From the NCBI GenBank assembly GCA_021414115.1, contig JAIOPD010000090.1:1-53113 (forward strand): DNA of 53,113 nucleotides. Reading direction: 5' to 3'. Source of the stretch: Planctomycetia bacterium. Its GTDB lineage: Bacteria; Planctomycetota; Planctomycetia; Pirellulales; UBA1268. The number at the start of each line of letters is the position of its first letter. The first letter of the stretch is position 1. The position numbers and the translations under genes are program-made. Under the pieces are notes generated by a model, which did no database searches, was not told the origin of the DNA, and saw nothing but the letters and a program-made list of their open reading frames with translations. Shown here one piece after another: positions 29,513 through 38,424 of this stretch.

Positions 29513-29971
29513 CTAGCGTCCCTTGGATTTGAGTTCGAGCACGACGTCCTGCATGTCCCGGGTGACTTCCAGCCGCAGCGGAGTCGTGTCACTGCTCGAA
29601 TAGATGGAAGGGACTTTTAACGCGGGTTTGCGGGTTTGCGGTTGCTGAAGTTCTTCAGGAGCCCCACGCTCGATTGTAAAGTCTGTGACTGTAATTCGGT
29701 AAATCCCAGGAACCGCTCCCTTCGTCACCTCGGTAGCACCCCCGACAACAGCCTCCAGTTCAAATGAACCATCCTCATGCGTGAGGGCTTTGGCTCCAAG
29801 CCCCTGAGTTCCCTCTTCGGGATAGAAAAAAACGTTCTTGAGCTGCGCCGGATTGTCGTCAAGTGTCACCTTCCCCCGAACGGGGACATATTCAAACCGC
29901 CCTTTGCCGCCACCACAGCCAACCAGCACGGTCAGCGCCAACAGCAAGGTGGTCTTATTGAAAAAAGTCAT
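29513..29971 (-). CDS. Small lipoprotein with carboxypeptidase-regulatory-like domain
   Basis: The 152-residue protein has a lipoprotein signal ('LLLALTVLVGCGGG', lipobox Cys at 19). A beta-sandwich follows with 'VPVRGKVTLDDNPAQLKNV', 'DGSFELEAVVGG' and 'GIYRITVTDF', the pattern of planctomycetal carboxypeptidase-regulatory-like lipoproteins. No catalytic role is expected. Such genes typically follow a DUF1559 gene, as here (45 bp). Its base composition is clearly less GC-rich than the genes on either side, shared with the DUF1559 gene. Confidence 0.8.
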   Translation of the reverse strand: MTFFNKTTLLLALTVLVGCGGGKGRFEYVPVRGKVTLDDNPAQLKNVFFYPEEGTQGLGAKALTHEDGSFELEAVVGGATEVTKGAVPGIYRITVTDFTIERGAPEELQQPQTRKPALKVPSIYSSSDTTPLRLEVTRDMQDVVLELKSKGR

Positions 29972-30016
29972 GCGTGGAGGTCCACCTTCAAAGCTGATCG
30001 ATCCGGACCAGTTCCA

Positions 30017-31078
30017 CTACGGCCACAATACCTTCTCGTCTGCAATACGCGTAAGACTCTGTAAGACCGTGAGGCCGGTCTCTTGCGAGAAGAAATGAGT
30101 AGCGCCATCAGCTGTGACAAAATGACATCCACCGGGGTGCATGCTGGCGGCAGCCTCACGCCATCTCGCAACCATGCCGAAGCGATCACCTGCAGCAACG
30201 GCTGTGTCGGTAGTCCAAAGATTCACGCCCCTTACGGGATCCACGCCTGCCATAAGATTTGCCCGCATGCCCCACGCTACTCCTCTGCCGATGCGGTGGA
30301 ATCGCGTGGTTTCGCCGAGCGCAAACGTGTTGCTCAATCCGTCCAAAACATGGCCGGGCGTTGTCATGCTGTTTTGGCCGAACATACGCCTGTCCGCGCG
30401 GGCCGTTTTCCAACTATTGCATACGTCTGCCTCGCCGTCGGTCCAACTATTTCCGATGAAGTCGTAGTTCGTCGCGGCAACGCCATCCGTTGCCATGCCG
30501 GTGGAGCCGTATGCGCCGGTAAGAAGTTCCTGCTTCGTGTCGGAACCACACCGAAAAATACTGAGTTTAATGCTAGCAATCGCAGCATTCTGGCTAGGGC
30601 TTCCCACAATTGTGCCTGTAGTATTCGTCCAGAGAGGCCTTGCAGAACTGCTTCCGTATGCCATGTCGCTGAACGCAACGTTGTGATCGAACTTATCGAA
30701 CACAGATTGCTGATCTAGGAAGGGCAGTAGCTCGACAAGTCCATTCGAGTTGTAGACCTTGGCATCTCCGTTATTTCGAGGGTCCCCAGAAGTGCCCGAG
30801 GAGCACCAGGAATACCCTCTGCCGGCAGGCGGGAATCTCCCGTCTCGTGCCTGGTAACCGCTGAGAGCGGTTCCGATTTGCTTGAGGTTGTTTGCGCAGG
30901 CTGATCGTCGGCCGGATTCGCGCACCGATTGCACAGCCGGCAGCAGCATGCCTGCCAGGATGCCGATGATCGCGATCACCACCAAGACTTCGACCAGCGT
31001 CAAGCCACGGTGTTGCTGAAAGTCGGATCTCGGATGTCCGCCCCAGCCACATTCACAGCGTTGTATCGCCTTACCCAT
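30017..31078 (-). CDS. DUF1559 (SBP_bac_10) prepilin-like protein
   Basis: The 353-residue product has a type IV prepilin N-terminus ('GLTLVEVLVVIAIIGILAGM', conserved Glu five residues after the cleavage Gly) and the DUF1559 core: 'ANNLKQIGTALSGYQ', 'FPPAGRGYSW' and a late 'HPGGCHFVTADGATHFF'. This family is expanded in planctomycetes and is thought to form pseudopilus-like surface structures. It is first of the eight-gene leftward array, so it may mark a surface step of substrate capture. It has lower GC than its neighbours. The N-terminal 24 residues before the prepilin motif are unusually long for a leader peptide. Confidence 0.9.
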   Translation of the reverse strand: MGKAIQRCECGWGGHPRSDFQQHRGLTLVEVLVVIAIIGILAGMLLPAVQSVRESGRRSACANNLKQIGTALSGYQARDGRFPPAGRGYSWCSSGTSGDPRNNGDAKVYNSNGLVELLPFLDQQSVFDKFDHNVAFSDMAYGSSSARPLWTNTTGTIVGSPSQNAAIASIKLSIFRCGSDTKQELLTGAYGSTGMATDGVAATNYDFIGNSWTDGEADVCNSWKTARADRRMFGQNSMTTPGHVLDGLSNTFALGETTRFHRIGRGVAWGMRANLMAGVDPVRGVNLWTTDTAVAAGDRFGMVARWREAAASMHPGGCHFVTADGATHFFSQETGLTVLQSLTRIADEKVLWP

Positions 31079-31128
31079 AGCCCGATCTTAGCCGTCGAGA
31101 AGCAGGGTCGGGAAGCGACGAGCAGCCT

Positions 31129-31147
31129 GAAAATGTTTCATATTTTC
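31129..31147. promoter_or_regulatory. AT-rich inverted repeat upstream of the DUF1559 gene
   Basis: GAAAAT and ATTTTC form a perfect six-base inverted repeat with a seven-base spacer, 51 bp upstream of the DUF1559 start, in an AT-rich pocket. It is the likely promoter/operator area of the array. No convincing -35/-10 pair was picked. Confidence 0.3.
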
Positions 31148-31217
31148 CGGCGCGGATTCACTTTTTCGTCGGCGTATTCGCGGTGTTTGCGATGAGCGGC
31201 CCCAAACTGGCGGCCGC

Positions 31218-32651
31218 CTATCGCAGCAGTTCCAGCGCGGCCGACGTCATCGCCACCACGCCCGTTTCCAGCGTCGGCTCGGCATCGGGATAGAAGAGCG
31301 GCGAGTGGAGCGACGGCGGCGTCTGGCCGAGATCGCGATACTTTTTGAGCCTTGCGGCCGTCACCGTACCCAGGCGAAACATCAGAACGGGCACGCCCGC
31401 CCGGCCGTATCGGCTGAAGTCCTCGGCCCCCATCGACTGTTCGGCGGGAACGACCCTGGCGCCGCCGAACACCCCCCGAAATACGTCCTCCACCCGGGCC
31501 GTCAGACGGGCATCATTCTCGAGTGCCGGCGTACCTGTGCCCACGGTGATGGTTGGCTCGGGAGCCTTGGCGCCGGCGGCGATGGCTTTCGCCTTTCGCT
31601 CGATGCCGCGCAACAGCAGTTCGCGGACATTGTCGCTGTAACTGCGCACGGTGGCCTGCAGGTGGCAGGAGTCGCCGATGATGTTGTGCTTCGTGCCACC
31701 ATGGATGGCGCCGACGGTGATCACGGCCGGCTCGGTTGGCGGCACCTCGCGGCTGACGAGGGTTTGTAGCGCGAGAACGAGTTCGGCGGCCTGCACGATC
31801 GGGTCGACCGTCGTGTGCGGATAAGCGCCGTGTCCGCCCCGGCCGCGGACGGTGATGTCGACGGTGTCGCTGTTGGCCAGCGTGAAGCCGGCCCGGATTC
31901 CCACCTGGCCCGCGGCCAGCGAGGCATCGCAGTGCTCAGCCAGCGCGAAATCGGGCTTGGGGAATCGCTTGAAGAGGCCGTCGTCGAGCATCGCCTGGGC
32001 GCCGACGAGCGTCTCCTCCGCCGGCTGGCCGATGAGCAGCACAGTGCCATGCCAGAGATCCTTGTGCCCGGCGAGAAACCGGGCCACGCCCACGAGCGTC
32101 GTCATGTGAATGTCGTGCCCGCAGGCATGCATCACGCCGACCTCCGAGCCGCTCGCATCCTTCACCTTCATCTGGGAGGCGTATGCGAGCCCGGTCTGCT
32201 CCGTGACCGGCAGGCCGTCGAGATCGGTCCGCAGCATGACGGTGGGCCCTGCCCCGTTGCGGAGCAGCGCGACGACGCCATGTCCGCCCACGCTTTCCGT
32301 CACTTCCCAGCCGGCTTCCCTCCAGAGCGCGGCGAGCCGCGCGGCGGTGTTCTCTTCCTGCTGCGACAACTCCGGATGGGCGTGGAAGCCGCGGTAGATT
32401 TCGGCGAGCGCCGGCAGTTCGCCCCGGGCCCAGGCCCGGACGGTCTCGTCGGTGCCCGCAGGCCGCGACTCGGCCGCGAAACCGCGAGCCTGGAGGCATA
32501 GAGCCACGACGAGGATTGCGACCAGACGGATCCACGCGGAAAGATCGGCTTGGCCGGGTGAGCGAAGCGTGTCAGGGATGGCACTCAAGGCTTCACCTCT
32601 GCTCAGGGGTTCTTGGCAACGCGGGCTGCTGGCAACGATGGCGGATGGCAC
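31218..32651 (-). CDS. Exported M20 family amidohydrolase/peptidase
   Basis: The 477-residue protein has an N-terminal hydrophobic signal (about residues 40-58, 'LVAILVVALCLQARGFAA') and the M20D amidohydrolase core. 'VMLRTDLDGLPV', 'MHACGHDIHM', 'GQPAEETLVGA' and 'MGAEDFSRYG' carry the metal ligands. 'GRGGHGAYPHTTVDP' is the dimerisation-domain motif. The family hydrolyses N-acyl amino acids or similar amides. It lies 18 bp after the MFS transporter gene, so the pair probably imports and processes one substrate. The true start may be downstream of 32651, as the first 35 residues are unusual for a signal peptide. Confidence 0.85.
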   Translation of the reverse strand: MPSAIVASSPRCQEPLSRGEALSAIPDTLRSPGQADLSAWIRLVAILVVALCLQARGFAAESRPAGTDETVRAWARGELPALAEIYRGFHAHPELSQQEENTAARLAALWREAGWEVTESVGGHGVVALLRNGAGPTVMLRTDLDGLPVTEQTGLAYASQMKVKDASGSEVGVMHACGHDIHMTTLVGVARFLAGHKDLWHGTVLLIGQPAEETLVGAQAMLDDGLFKRFPKPDFALAEHCDASLAAGQVGIRAGFTLANSDTVDITVRGRGGHGAYPHTTVDPIVQAAELVLALQTLVSREVPPTEPAVITVGAIHGGTKHNIIGDSCHLQATVRSYSDNVRELLLRGIERKAKAIAAGAKAPEPTITVGTGTPALENDARLTARVEDVFRGVFGGARVVPAEQSMGAEDFSRYGRAGVPVLMFRLGTVTAARLKKYRDLGQTPPSLHSPLFYPDAEPTLETGVVAMTSAALELLR

Positions 32652-32669
32652 GAGGCGTTGCTCGGCCGC

Positions 32670-34055
32670 TCACTCCGGCAGCGGTCGCCCCTTGGTTTCC
32701 GGCAGCAACGCGATGGCGACCAGACCGAGGAGAAACACGACGCTCATGGCCGAGCAGGCGGTGCGAAACGCAATCAGCTTGGCCTCCGGCGTCGTGGCCG
32801 TGGCCTTGAGCGCCGCCTGGAGGCTGCCCATCGTGAACGGGCCCGTGGCGGCGATGAACCGGCCGACGTTGTAGCAGAAGCTCGTGCCGGTGCTTCGCAG
32901 GCTGGTGGGAAAGAGTTCCGGCAGGTAGATCGCGAAGCCACCGAAGATCGCGACCTGGCAGGCGCCCATCACGGCGCTCATCCAGATGTCGCCGCGGCCG
33001 TTGAAAAACTGGAAGAATCCGGCCGTGGCCAGAAACGCCGCCACGAAGGCCATGGCGAAGGCCGGCCGGCGGCCGATCCGCTGGCAGATGCTCGTGAAAT
33101 AGAGTGCCCCCGCCATGGCGCCGATGTTCTGCACGATGGAGTTCACCCCGATCCAAAACGTCTTGCCGCCGGCGATCTGGTCTTCCGACATGCCCTCCGC
33201 CGCGAGCGACCGGGCCATCACGTCACCGACCAGTTCGGGGCTGAAGAAGCCGATGCTCCAGAGCCCAACGACCGCCGAGGCGCACATCAGCATGCCGAGG
33301 AATGCCCGGCCACGCCACCGTGGGTTGCCAAGCAGTTCGGCATAGGATCCGGCCTTTACACCACTGGCCCGGCTGGCCTCGCGGGCGCGGACCCACTTCT
33401 CGGGTTCCTTGAGCCGCATTTGGATGAACACGCAGAGGAACGCCGGGATCGCGCCGACCAGGAACATGTATTTCCAGGCCGTGCCTGGCACGATCGCCCC
33501 GGTACCCTCCAGGTGGCCGAGATACATGCTGACGATTCCCGCCGTGATGTTGCCGATGCCGGAGAGCGCCTGAAGCAGGCCCAGGGCGCTCGTTCTCGCG
33601 GAGTCCGGCAGCGTGTCGGCCACGAGCGCCACGGCGAGGCCGAAGACGCCGCCCACGCCGAGGCCCGTGAGAAAGCGAAACAGCGCAAAGTCGAGCCAGC
33701 CTTGGGAAAATGCCGAAAGACCGGTGCAGACGGAATAGATGAGCACGGTGATGGTGAGCATCCGTGCGCGGCCATGCCGGTCGCCCAGGGCGCCGAAGAT
33801 CAGGCCGCCCGTCGCCCAGCCCAGAATAAAAATGCTCGTGGCATAGCCGGCGTAGGTGATCGGATCCGTGCCCGGCGGCAGGAGGGCCTTCATGGCCGAA
33901 CCGCGGGCCAGCAGGAAGAGCTGCTGATCCAGGCAGTCAAACATCCACGCCATCGAGGCCACGATGAATACCAGCCAATGGTAGGGCGTCATTGCCCGCC
34001 ACCATGGTCCCGAGGAATGGCCGACTTCGCTGGGTGAGGCTTCCTTGCTTGGCAT
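32670..34055 (-). CDS. MFS transporter
   Basis: The 461-residue product has about twelve membrane helices. It carries the MFS loop motif 'GALGDRHGRARML' after the second helix and its second-half counterpart 'CQRIGRRPAFAMA'. 'ETKGRPLPE' at the end is typical of sugar/aromatic-acid porters. I chose the ATG at 34055 because GGAG lies 6 bases upstream; codons farther up belong to the conserved upstream element. It is first in the operon with the M20 gene. Substrate unknown, possibly a sugar acid or acyl compound. Confidence 0.87.
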   Translation of the reverse strand: MPSKEASPSEVGHSSGPWWRAMTPYHWLVFIVASMAWMFDCLDQQLFLLARGSAMKALLPPGTDPITYAGYATSIFILGWATGGLIFGALGDRHGRARMLTITVLIYSVCTGLSAFSQGWLDFALFRFLTGLGVGGVFGLAVALVADTLPDSARTSALGLLQALSGIGNITAGIVSMYLGHLEGTGAIVPGTAWKYMFLVGAIPAFLCVFIQMRLKEPEKWVRAREASRASGVKAGSYAELLGNPRWRGRAFLGMLMCASAVVGLWSIGFFSPELVGDVMARSLAAEGMSEDQIAGGKTFWIGVNSIVQNIGAMAGALYFTSICQRIGRRPAFAMAFVAAFLATAGFFQFFNGRGDIWMSAVMGACQVAIFGGFAIYLPELFPTSLRSTGTSFCYNVGRFIAATGPFTMGSLQAALKATATTPEAKLIAFRTACSAMSVVFLLGLVAIALLPETKGRPLPE

Positions 34056-34100
34056 GCATATCTCCGCTGGATCGTTGCGCGTCTTCACGCGTGTCGGCTG

Positions 34101-34205
34101 CTTCCAAATGGTTGTCCGTCGCTTCGCATCACAGTAACAAATGACGGGCACACCGTTGCCCGATGCGGTGTTCTAAAAACTGAAAGTACTGCCGAAAAAA
34201 GTGCA
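34101..34205 (-). promoter_or_regulatory. Conserved upstream element, copy A (before the MFS operon)
   Basis: About 105 bp ending 46 bp before the MFS start is about 70% identical by eye to 38317-38424. The best-kept blocks, on the plus strand, are ATGGTTGT, CGTCG, GTTGCC, AAAAACTGAAAG and AAAAGTGCA. Position and orientation relative to a leftward gene are the same in both places, so it is probably a shared promoter/operator. Confidence 0.7.
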
Positions 34206-34238
34206 GGCAGGCTGCGGCGGAGCGACGAAGTGCCGCGG

Positions 34239-35663
34239 CTACATCCGGCCCCACTGAGGGATCCATGCAAACAAGAGAATCGCCACCGCTGTGCCCAGCG
34301 CTGGAATCACCACCGTGAGCACGAAGATCGGACCATAGGCCCGCGAGTGGGTCTCCCCGCAGATGTGGTGAATCAACATCACGAGGTAGCCGTTGGCCGG
34401 GAGCGAATCGAGCGATCCCGACGCGATCGCCACAACGCGGTGGAGCGCCCGGGGCGCCACCCCGAGCTGGTCGATATAGATGGGCTTGAGGATCGGCAGG
34501 GCGATCGCCTGTCCACCGGAAGCGGAGCCCGAGATCAAGGCGATGACAGCGACGGCAACCGCCGCTCCGATAAGGGGGTCGCCGGGTATCGACGTGATCA
34601 GGTGAACGATCTGCTGGAACGCCGGCAGATCCTTCATTGCTGCGCCGAAGCCCACGATCGAGGCGGTCGCGCCGATCGCCATCAGGCCGTTGACGAATCC
34701 TTCCCCCACCGGTGTCCAGACGTCCGTCAGTTGCCGATGAAGAAGGACCACGGCCGCGACAACGCCGAGAAAGACCGCCAGGGCCGGATCCTCCGGCACG
34801 GCCGCAAGCACACCCCGCAGCCATTCCGCGGCCGGGCCCAGGGGCTCCAGGATCGCCCCTGCCCGGCGGGCTGCTCCCGGCAGAACGTTCAACCCGAGCA
34901 GCGTGACGACAAGCGGCAGCAGGGCGATGATGGGTGACGGATGCTTTCGCGATACGGCTGGGTCGCCGCCGGCCGCGTCTCGCGGCCGGTCCTCCCAGCG
35001 CTCCCCTCCGTCTACGGCACGGCGTATCTCGCGGTCGAGGTAGGCCTGCCCGGTCACGAACATCAAGACCGCGACGATCAGGCTCACCGGCCAGCCCGCA
35101 CGCGCATCGGTGAGGGGCATCCCGCTGGTGGCATCGACGAGATAGCGAATCGGAATCAGGTTTTGGATCTCGGGCGACCCCGCGGACGTCATCGTGAACG
35201 TGATCGAGCCGAATGCGATCGCCGCCGGGATGAACCGCCGCGGCAGCCCCGCGGTGCGGAAAAGTTGCACCGCGAGCGGATAGACCGAAAACCCGACGAC
35301 AAACAGCGACACGCCTCCATACGTGAGAACCGCAGCCGCGGCCACCACCGCCAGTGCGGCCCGGTGCGGCCCGAGCCAGCGGCCAACGTGCCGGGCGACC
35401 GAGTCGGCAGCCCCCGTCACCTCGTAGAGCCGTCCCAAGGCCGCTCCCAAGGCGAACACGAGATAGAAGTTGCGAACGTAGTCGGCGAAGCCGGCCATGT
35501 AGGGCCCGGTCATCGCGGCCACGGGATCATGACCGCTGGCCGCCACGATCCCGGCCGCGCACAGGGGCGCCACCACGAAGATGCTCCGGCCCCGCACCAC
35601 CAGCGTCATGAGCAGAACGAGACCGCCGAACAGTACCACGAGCGCGGGAATCGAACCGGCCAT
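34239..35663 (-). CDS. GntP-family permease
   Basis: The 474-residue product has about twelve membrane helices and the GntP features 'GSITFTMTSAGSPEIQNLIP' and 'ISGSASGGQAIALPILKP', followed by 'ASGSLDSLPANGYLV'. This family imports gluconate, other aldonates or hydroxy acids with protons. I chose the ATG at 35663 because GAGG lies 5 bases upstream. It is third after the oxidoreductase and alcohol dehydrogenase genes (18 bp gap), suggesting uptake of a sugar acid that those enzymes oxidise. An insert of charged residues near 215-240 links the two halves. Confidence 0.85.
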   Translation of the reverse strand: MAGSIPALVVLFGGLVLLMTLVVRGRSIFVVAPLCAAGIVAASGHDPVAAMTGPYMAGFADYVRNFYLVFALGAALGRLYEVTGAADSVARHVGRWLGPHRAALAVVAAAAVLTYGGVSLFVVGFSVYPLAVQLFRTAGLPRRFIPAAIAFGSITFTMTSAGSPEIQNLIPIRYLVDATSGMPLTDARAGWPVSLIVAVLMFVTGQAYLDREIRRAVDGGERWEDRPRDAAGGDPAVSRKHPSPIIALLPLVVTLLGLNVLPGAARRAGAILEPLGPAAEWLRGVLAAVPEDPALAVFLGVVAAVVLLHRQLTDVWTPVGEGFVNGLMAIGATASIVGFGAAMKDLPAFQQIVHLITSIPGDPLIGAAVAVAVIALISGSASGGQAIALPILKPIYIDQLGVAPRALHRVVAIASGSLDSLPANGYLVMLIHHICGETHSRAYGPIFVLTVVIPALGTAVAILLFAWIPQWGRM

Positions 35664-35681
35664 GAACGCCTCGCGGAAACC

Positions 35682-36812
35682 TTATTGAAAGCGGACGATC
35701 TGCCGAACTGCCTCGCCACGGGCCAGCCTGTCGAATGCCTCGTTGATGTCGCCAAGCCTGACGGTGTCGGTGAAGAGCAGATCCACCGGCAGCCGTCCGC
35801 CTTGATGCATCGCCACGTAGCGGGGAATGTCGCGGCGCGGCACCGCGGACCCCATGTAGGAGCCCTTCACCGTCCGCTCTTCGGTGACGAGCGTCACGGA
35901 CGGCACCGAGAACTGCCGCGAGGGATGAGGCAGCCCGACGGTGACCGTGGTGCCCCCGCGCCGGGTCGCCTCGTAGGCCTGCACGAGCACCCGTTCGATC
36001 CCCGCGCATTCGATCGCCGTATCGGCCCCGCCGCGGGTGAATTCCCTGACGGCAGCCACCGGATCGACGCGGGCGGCATCGACGACATCAGTCGCGCCGC
36101 ACCGCACCGCGAGTTCGAGCTTCGACGCCACGACATCGACGGCCACGATCGGCCCCGCGCCGGCCGCCCGGGCTCCGATGACGGCGGCGAGCCCGACCCC
36201 GCCCAGGCCGAACACGGCCACAGCCGTTCCCGCCTCGACGCGGGCCGTATTGAGCACGGCTCCCACGCCGGTCATGACGGCACAGCCAAACAGGGCGGCG
36301 GTGTGGAGGGGCAGGTCGTCTGGTATCCGCACGAGCGACTCGGCCGCGGCGACCGTATGCCGCGAGAAGGCCGATACGCCCAGATGGTGATGGAGCCGCT
36401 CGCCGCGGGCATTCGTGAACCGCGTGTTTCCCGACAGCAGCGTGCCCGCACTATTGGCCCGTGCGCCGTTCTCACACAGCGCCGCCCGTCCCGTTCCACA
36501 CGGCAGGCAGTGGCCGCACGCGGGCACGAACGCAAACACGACATGATCGCCGACACCAAACCCCGTCGTGCCGGGGCCGAGTTCACGGACCACCCCGGCC
36601 GCCTCGTGCCCCATGACCATCGGCATCACCCGCGGCCGCGTGCCGTCGATGACGGAGAGATCCGAGTGGCAGAGGCCCGCCGCGGCCACTTCGACCAAAA
36701 CCTCGCCCGGCCCCGGGTCGGCGAGATCGACTTCTTCGATCCGCAGCGGCTGCGACCGGGCGTAGGGAGCCGCCGCTCCCATCCCGTACAGGACAGCCGC
36801 CTCGGTTTTCAT
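35682..36812 (-). CDS. Zinc-dependent alcohol dehydrogenase (class III-like)
   Basis: The 376-residue medium-chain dehydrogenase has catalytic zinc ligands Cys48 and His69 with Glu70 ('GLCHSDLSV', 'MGHEAAGVV'). The structural zinc cysteines are 99, 102, 105 and 113 ('ACGHCLPCGTGRAALC'). The Rossmann motif is 'FGLGGVGLAAVIGARAAGA'. The pattern 'ERTVKGSYMGSA' is typical of the FrmA/AdhC-like branch acting on alcohols or hydroxymethyl thiols. It is cytoplasmic. It lies 12 bp after the Gfo/Idh/MocA gene and 18 bp before GntP. Substrate probably a hydroxy acid or sugar alcohol. Confidence 0.88.
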   Translation of the reverse strand: MKTEAAVLYGMGAAAPYARSQPLRIEEVDLADPGPGEVLVEVAAAGLCHSDLSVIDGTRPRVMPMVMGHEAAGVVRELGPGTTGFGVGDHVVFAFVPACGHCLPCGTGRAALCENGARANSAGTLLSGNTRFTNARGERLHHHLGVSAFSRHTVAAAESLVRIPDDLPLHTAALFGCAVMTGVGAVLNTARVEAGTAVAVFGLGGVGLAAVIGARAAGAGPIVAVDVVASKLELAVRCGATDVVDAARVDPVAAVREFTRGGADTAIECAGIERVLVQAYEATRRGGTTVTVGLPHPSRQFSVPSVTLVTEERTVKGSYMGSAVPRRDIPRYVAMHQGGRLPVDLLFTDTVRLGDINEAFDRLARGEAVRQIVRFQ

Positions 36813-36824
36813 GGCATGCCCCTG

Positions 36825-38291
36825 TCAGACGCGAGGCAGCTCGAAACCCTGGCGGTATTCGCGGCTGAACAGCGCGTTGGCGGCCGGATCGCTCGACCGC
36901 TCGGTCTGGGGATCGATCGTGAGCTCCCGGCCGAGCTTGAGCGGCGTCTGCGCGAAGTCGACGTCGTTTTCACTGAGGTGCGCGTCGAAAGACGCGAACG
37001 TCTCGAGCACATGCTTGTCGTCGGCTGCAAGGGTCGGCCGAGTGCCGAGGGGCACGACCTCGCCCAGCGTCCACGAGACGTTGCCGATATGGGCGATCGC
37101 GCTCGAGATATGCCCCTGCTCGATGTCGAGGTGGAGATCGGCCGGATTGCGGCTGCGGACGCCGGTGACGAAGTTGGCGAAATGGAGCTGATCGGTGCCA
37201 CCGGACCACTGGGCCAGTTCGTTGCCCTCGTAGTCGAAGGCGACACCGCTGTTGTATCTCGGAGTGACGACATAGCCATCCGTTCCCCACCAGATGTTGG
37301 CCACGCCCACCTTGCCGGCCTTCCGGGCGATCGTCGGCGGCGTCTTGATCTCGAGTCCGCGCACGTCCGAGATCAGGAGCGCGTCATCCCACTGGAAAAG
37401 CGTGACCTGACTGTTCGCGACATCGCCGTTGTCGCGGTAGCCGAGGCGGCCGCCGATGCTGACGACCCGCTTCGGCAACTCCGACTTGCCCAGACCCCAA
37501 CGGCCCTTGTCGATCTCGTGAGGATTCTGGTTGCCGAGGTCGCCGTTTCCGGTGACATGATCCCAGTGCCAATCGTAATGAAGATTTTTGCGGATCGGCA
37601 CGACCTTCGGGGCGGGGCCGGCCCAGAGGTCGAAGTCAATCCCAGGCGGCAGCGGCGCGGGCGTATCGACGAGTCCGATGCTTTTCCGTCGCTTGAAGCA
37701 GAGGGCATGCGCCACCTTCACGTCGCCGATCTTTCCGCTCCGCACGAAGTCGATCGCCTGCCGCATGCCTGTCATGCTGCGGCTTTGGGCCCCCATCTGA
37801 CAGATGCGGCCGAGTTTGCGGGCCCACTGCGTGATCACGCGGCCCTCCTCGACGTTGTGGCTGCAGGGCTTTTCCACGTAGACGTCCTTGCCGGCCTGCA
37901 TGGCCCAGACCGACATCACCGCATGCCAGTGGTTGGGCGTGGCGATCGAGATGATGTCGATGCTCTTGTCGTCGAGCAGTCGGCGAAAATCCTGTTCGAA
38001 TCGCGGCGGGCGGGGCAGGTCTTTCAGTTGCAGTCGCCGCTTCTCGAATCCTGCCGGATCGCAGTCCGAAAGCGCGACCACCTCGGCGTCGGGATTGGCC
38101 AGCCACTCGCCGACGTGGGTCCCGCCTCTGCCGCTGAGGCCGATCACGGCGACGCGGAGTTTGTCGTTCGGGCCCACGGTCCGCGTCGCTGCCGGCACTG
38201 CGGCCGCGTCATTCGCGCTGCCACCGCGGGCCGCGGCGGCAGCCGCGAGAGCGAGTGCCTGTCCAACGAAGTCACGGCGCGTGAAGTGCAT
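36825..38291 (-). CDS. Tat-exported Gfo/Idh/MocA-family oxidoreductase
   Basis: The 488-residue protein starts 'MHFTRRDFVGQALALAA', a twin-arginine signal. It has 'KLRVAVIGLSGRGGTHVG' (Rossmann), 'YVEKPCSHNVEEG' (EKP motif) and 'WHWDHVTGNGDLGNQNPHEID' in the substrate domain. It is longer than the oxidoreductase at 23873 and only distantly similar. I chose the ATG at 38291; the frame extends to 38408 through the conserved upstream element. It heads the operon with alcohol dehydrogenase and GntP permease. It probably acts periplasmically on a sugar with bound NAD(P). Confidence 0.9.
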   Translation of the reverse strand: MHFTRRDFVGQALALAAAAAARGGSANDAAAVPAATRTVGPNDKLRVAVIGLSGRGGTHVGEWLANPDAEVVALSDCDPAGFEKRRLQLKDLPRPPRFEQDFRRLLDDKSIDIISIATPNHWHAVMSVWAMQAGKDVYVEKPCSHNVEEGRVITQWARKLGRICQMGAQSRSMTGMRQAIDFVRSGKIGDVKVAHALCFKRRKSIGLVDTPAPLPPGIDFDLWAGPAPKVVPIRKNLHYDWHWDHVTGNGDLGNQNPHEIDKGRWGLGKSELPKRVVSIGGRLGYRDNGDVANSQVTLFQWDDALLISDVRGLEIKTPPTIARKAGKVGVANIWWGTDGYVVTPRYNSGVAFDYEGNELAQWSGGTDQLHFANFVTGVRSRNPADLHLDIEQGHISSAIAHIGNVSWTLGEVVPLGTRPTLAADDKHVLETFASFDAHLSENDVDFAQTPLKLGRELTIDPQTERSSDPAANALFSREYRQGFELPRV

Positions 38292-38316
38292 CGACGGTTC
38301 TCCTGCGAAAGAGGTT

Positions 38317-38424
38317 CTTCTGTATGGTTGTACGTCGGTTGGCGTCGCAGTGCCACATGAGGGCGGCACCCAGTTGCCAAAGCGGCCGGCATGAAAAACT
38401 GAAAGCAATGATTCGAAAAGTGCA
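38317..38424 (-). promoter_or_regulatory. Conserved upstream element, copy B (before the oxidoreductase operon)
   Basis: This is the partner of 34101-34205, about 70% identical by eye, ending 26 bp before the oxidoreductase start. It also overlaps the first codons of the truncated SGNH hydrolase on the other strand, so that remnant's left junction lies within it. Confidence 0.7.

Noticed and set aside
34941-38360. Very long plus-strand open frame (1139 codons)
   Set aside because: It is antisense to GntP, alcohol dehydrogenase and oxidoreductase genes with clear motifs. Its Arg/His/Gly-rich product matches no family; it is a high-GC shadow.
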